The notes under the pieces: generated by a model
The model's input: only the letters and a program-made list of their open reading frames with translations
What the model was told of the DNA's origin: nothing
Database searches by the model: none
Made by a program: the position numbers and the translations under genes
Source of the DNA: Silene noctiflora
Lineage: Eukaryota; Streptophyta; Magnoliopsida; Caryophyllales; Caryophyllaceae
Length of the DNA stretch: 21,959 nt
Direction of reading: 5' to 3'
Assembly (NCBI GenBank): GCA_009801015.1
Contig: VHZZ01004109.1
Location: 3,637-25,595 of the forward strand
Shown here: positions 20,001 through 21,959 of the stretch, piece after piece
Layout: each line of letters begins with the position of its first letter
Numbering within the stretch: the stretch's first letter is position 1

Positions 20001-20637
20001 TGTTGGAGTAAGTAGTTGCTCCAAACTTAAGGTAGAACATTTGTCCCACATTGGTAGAATAGTGGGGGTGTTACTACCTTATACATGGGAATGGATTATC
20101 TAGTGTTAACTAGATAATAGTGGAGAGACTCTAGTCTCCCCACGCGCGCGTCACCGCCGCCGTCTGTCCGGCTCGTGACACGTGCGCGGTGTGGTGTGGC
20201 TATGTTTTTGCTTCGGGTCCAAACCTTTACCTCGGATTCTAGCTGTTACATTCTAGTCGTTGGGGCTTTATTACACACAATAAAATCTGTGTTTATTACG
20301 ATTTGATTACTGGCTTTATGGCCATTATTCTTCCGTTTTTATGACTGTTGGAGCATCTTTCTCACTTATAAAAACTCAGCCATACTCCTGTTTCATAATC
20401 AGAAAAATTCACACAATACTTCCTCTTATACTACTCGTCTAAATGATATCTTACTGAGATCAGTTCTCACTTTCGTCTGTGGAGTGCACCATTGCGCGGA
20501 AGGAGGTGTTAACCCTGGAATCGGTGACCACGGAACCCAAGGAGCACTTGTGTGGTGGTCTAACTGATTTAGGGCAGTGTCTTACACGGCGTCTCGATTT
20601 AAGGTCATTGTTGGTCAGATAAGTTATATTTCTTACA
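20001..20637. mobile_element. Solo LTR (637 bp) nested in the LINE
   Basis: The segment starts TGTTGGAGTAAG and ends TTTCTTACA (TGT...ACA termini). It is flanked by perfect 5-bp direct repeats ATGTG at 19996-20000 and 20638-20642. It has no internal coding region, so it is best read as a solo LTR left by recombination between the two LTRs. Inside are a GC-rich stretch (20140-20200), a TATAAAA box at 20367-20373 that would mark the U3/R boundary on the plus strand, and an AATAAA at 20279. The family (Copia or Gypsy) cannot be set from the LTR alone. Confidence 0.85.
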
Positions 20638-20642
20638 ATGTG
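20638..20642. repeat. Right target-site duplication ATGTG
   Basis: It is the partner of 19996-20000. The LINE reading frame continues directly from here (ATG then the second Cys codon TGC). Confidence 0.85.
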
Positions 20643-21609
20643 CAATCATCTCATTGAAGAAAAAGATCATTTCTTCTTCAATTGTTCCTTAATTGGTTCA
20701 GTTATCCTATATATGAATATCATTAGTTTTAACAATTTTTTTGGGAATATATGATAATATATCTAGTCAAAGCTTTATAATGAAACTTAATTATCTCAAA
20801 AACTCAATTCCAAAAACCGATTCATTAAGATTGTATTTATTTGGTGAAATGCATGGTTCTATAGAAATGACATTATTTTTAATAATGTTCATATCAATAT
20901 TAACAAACTTATTCTTTTATGTAGCAATAGCATTAAAATTTGGAGTGTAACTAGCCATAAGGATCTCAATAATCGTGATAGATACGAGTCAGTTAGAAAC
21001 ACTATTAGTAAGGAAGAAATTTAGTGGAAGAAAACTACAAATGATTTTGTAAAGCTAAATTTTGACGGATCGGAATTAGATGGGAACAAAGTTGCCTTAA
21101 GATACTATAAGAGATCATAATGGTAAAGTCATTTTGTTAGGAGCAAAAAACTGGGAATATAATCGAATTCTTGTAACGAAAGTTCTAGCGTTAAAAGAAG
21201 ACATTTTACAATCTAAATACTTAGGAATCTCAAAGTTAATTATTGAAAGTGGCAATTTATGTGTTATTAATTCAATTTGTAGCACTTCACAAATTTCTTG
21301 GGAGATTTCTAGTATTATCAATTCAATTCTTCGGTAAAGTGATAACTGATAACAAAACATTGCTTTCGTGGGGCTAACAAAGTTGCTGACTTTATGATCT
21401 TTGTTGGACAATCATGTCCAACTCTTTCGAGGTGGTTTGAAAGTCGATGGCTTCAACTTACCTCGCTCATTGAAATGATGAGATAGGTTGGTTTTACCGT
21501 AAATGATCAATCTAGTTTCTTTACCTTATAAAAAAAAGGTTTTTTTCGATATCAAATTGGGTTAGATTGGATTTGGGAGTCAAGTCCCACTTTGTCATAT
21601 ACCCAACTA

Positions 21610-21790
21610 GACCTGTCAAACAGATCGGGTCGTGTTCGTATCACATGTAAATGGGTCAAAAACCTCTTCAACCCAAACTCGGCCCATTTAAATCTCGTGT
21701 CGACCGACTTACATAAATGGGTCATCAAACCTCAACCCTAGCCTGTTAATTTCGTGTCGAATTCGTGTCATGTCAATATTTGAAATGGGT
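21610..21790. repeat. GGGTC/GACCC-rich dispersed plant repeat
   Basis: The segment contains ACCTGTCAAACAGATCGGGT, AAATGGGTC, CTCGGCCCATTTAAATCTCG, TGTCGACC and TTCGTGTCGAATTCGTGTCA words. These make overlapping inverted GGGTC/GACCC and direct CGTGTCG repeats. The style resembles dispersed plant repeats with ends like those of non-autonomous hAT elements. No clear terminal repeats or 8-bp target duplication was found. Confidence 0.45.
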
Positions 21791-21814
21791 ATATATATAT
21801 ATCTATGTGATGGA

Positions 21815-21959
21815 TGTGACGCCCCGCTATTTAAGACACCAAAATATAACATAGTTGAAAAGACAAGTAGCGGAAATACGAGATTTTTTTAAAACATTTT
21901 TGGAGTCTAAAAGCGAAATGTCATAATACTACAATTGTGCGGAAAAGGAAGTACAAAAT
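21815..21959. repeat. Possible edge of another LTR-type repeat
   Basis: TGTGACGCCCCGC at 21815 starts an abrupt change in sequence character (with TAGCGGAAATACG at about 21869) that continues to the window end. This resembles the start of a plant LTR, but the element is cut off and cannot be tested here. Confidence 0.25.

Larger units (their letters stand above)
19910..21540 (+). mobile_element. Decayed LINE (L1-type), 3' part with zinc-knuckle and RNase H
   Basis: The order seen is the tail of the RT-linked region (about 19920-19989), the zf-RVT zinc knuckle, a linker, then an RNase H domain. The knuckle is C-x2-C, first Cys codon at 19990 and second split by an LTR insertion, then H-x4-C at 20668-20685. 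The linker has the typical W..RNDIIFNN segment at 20854-20889. The RNase H domain has NFDGS with its first Asp codon at 21064, then RDHNGK at 21110 and CFRGANKVADF at 21361. The zinc knuckle, linker and first RNase H strand share one frame, broken by at least six stops (for example near 20752 and 20845). A frameshift falls between about 21093 and 21108, and the C-terminal part returns to the first frame and ends near 21486. It is clearly dead. The 3' end is probably by the A-rich stretch near 21530. Confidence 0.85.

Noticed and set aside
20741-20950. A small membrane-protein-like open frame on the plus strand
   Set aside because: It is an off-frame reading of the LINE linker; frame 1 over the same bases gives the typical W..RND segment.

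Overview
This is eukaryotic nuclear DNA from a flowering plant, most likely a eudicot. The evidence is GT-AG introns in plant gene families (UGT, VQ, CLPTM1-like), a plant-type nuclear tRNA-Glu gene, Stowaway-like MITEs, a LINE relic with zf-RVT and RNase H parts, and an LTR-retrotransposon solo LTR. The DNA is AT-rich with many simple repeats. I cannot name the species. Caryophyllales is a guess from repeat style only.

Layout. 1-1830 is repeat-like DNA with a striking GC-rich block (640-930), a GGTGG-rich block (980-1260), and LTR-retrotransposon-like sequence (1620-1830). 1831-4547 is intergenic, with two sets of tandem duplications and several microsatellites. 4548-6334 (+) is a complete two-exon UDP-glycosyltransferase. 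It is followed tail-to-tail, 440 bp away, by a complete 12-exon CLPTM1-like ER membrane protein gene on the minus strand (16243 to 6775). I could join its exons at base level into a 588-residue protein ending in a dilysine ER-retrieval signal. Its introns carry one clear and one decayed Stowaway-like MITE. 17606-17094 (-) is an intronless VQ-motif gene. 17607-19204 shows no convincing gene. A nuclear tRNA-Glu(UUC) gene lies at 19205-19276. From about 19910 to 21540 there is a decayed LINE carrying zinc-knuckle and RNase H parts. A 637-bp solo LTR (20001-20637, target duplication ATGTG) sits exactly in the zinc-knuckle cysteine pair. Further repeats fill the right end.

The three protein genes look like independent neighbours. 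They cover small-molecule glucosylation, an ER membrane or lipid-handling protein, and a WRKY/MAPK-linked transcriptional cofactor. Nothing in the sequence links them into a pathway or cluster. I found no sign of a new multi-gene system. The most informative structures are the nested transposon insertion, the fully resolved CLPTM1-like gene, and an unassigned candidate exon at 19834-19885 (-).
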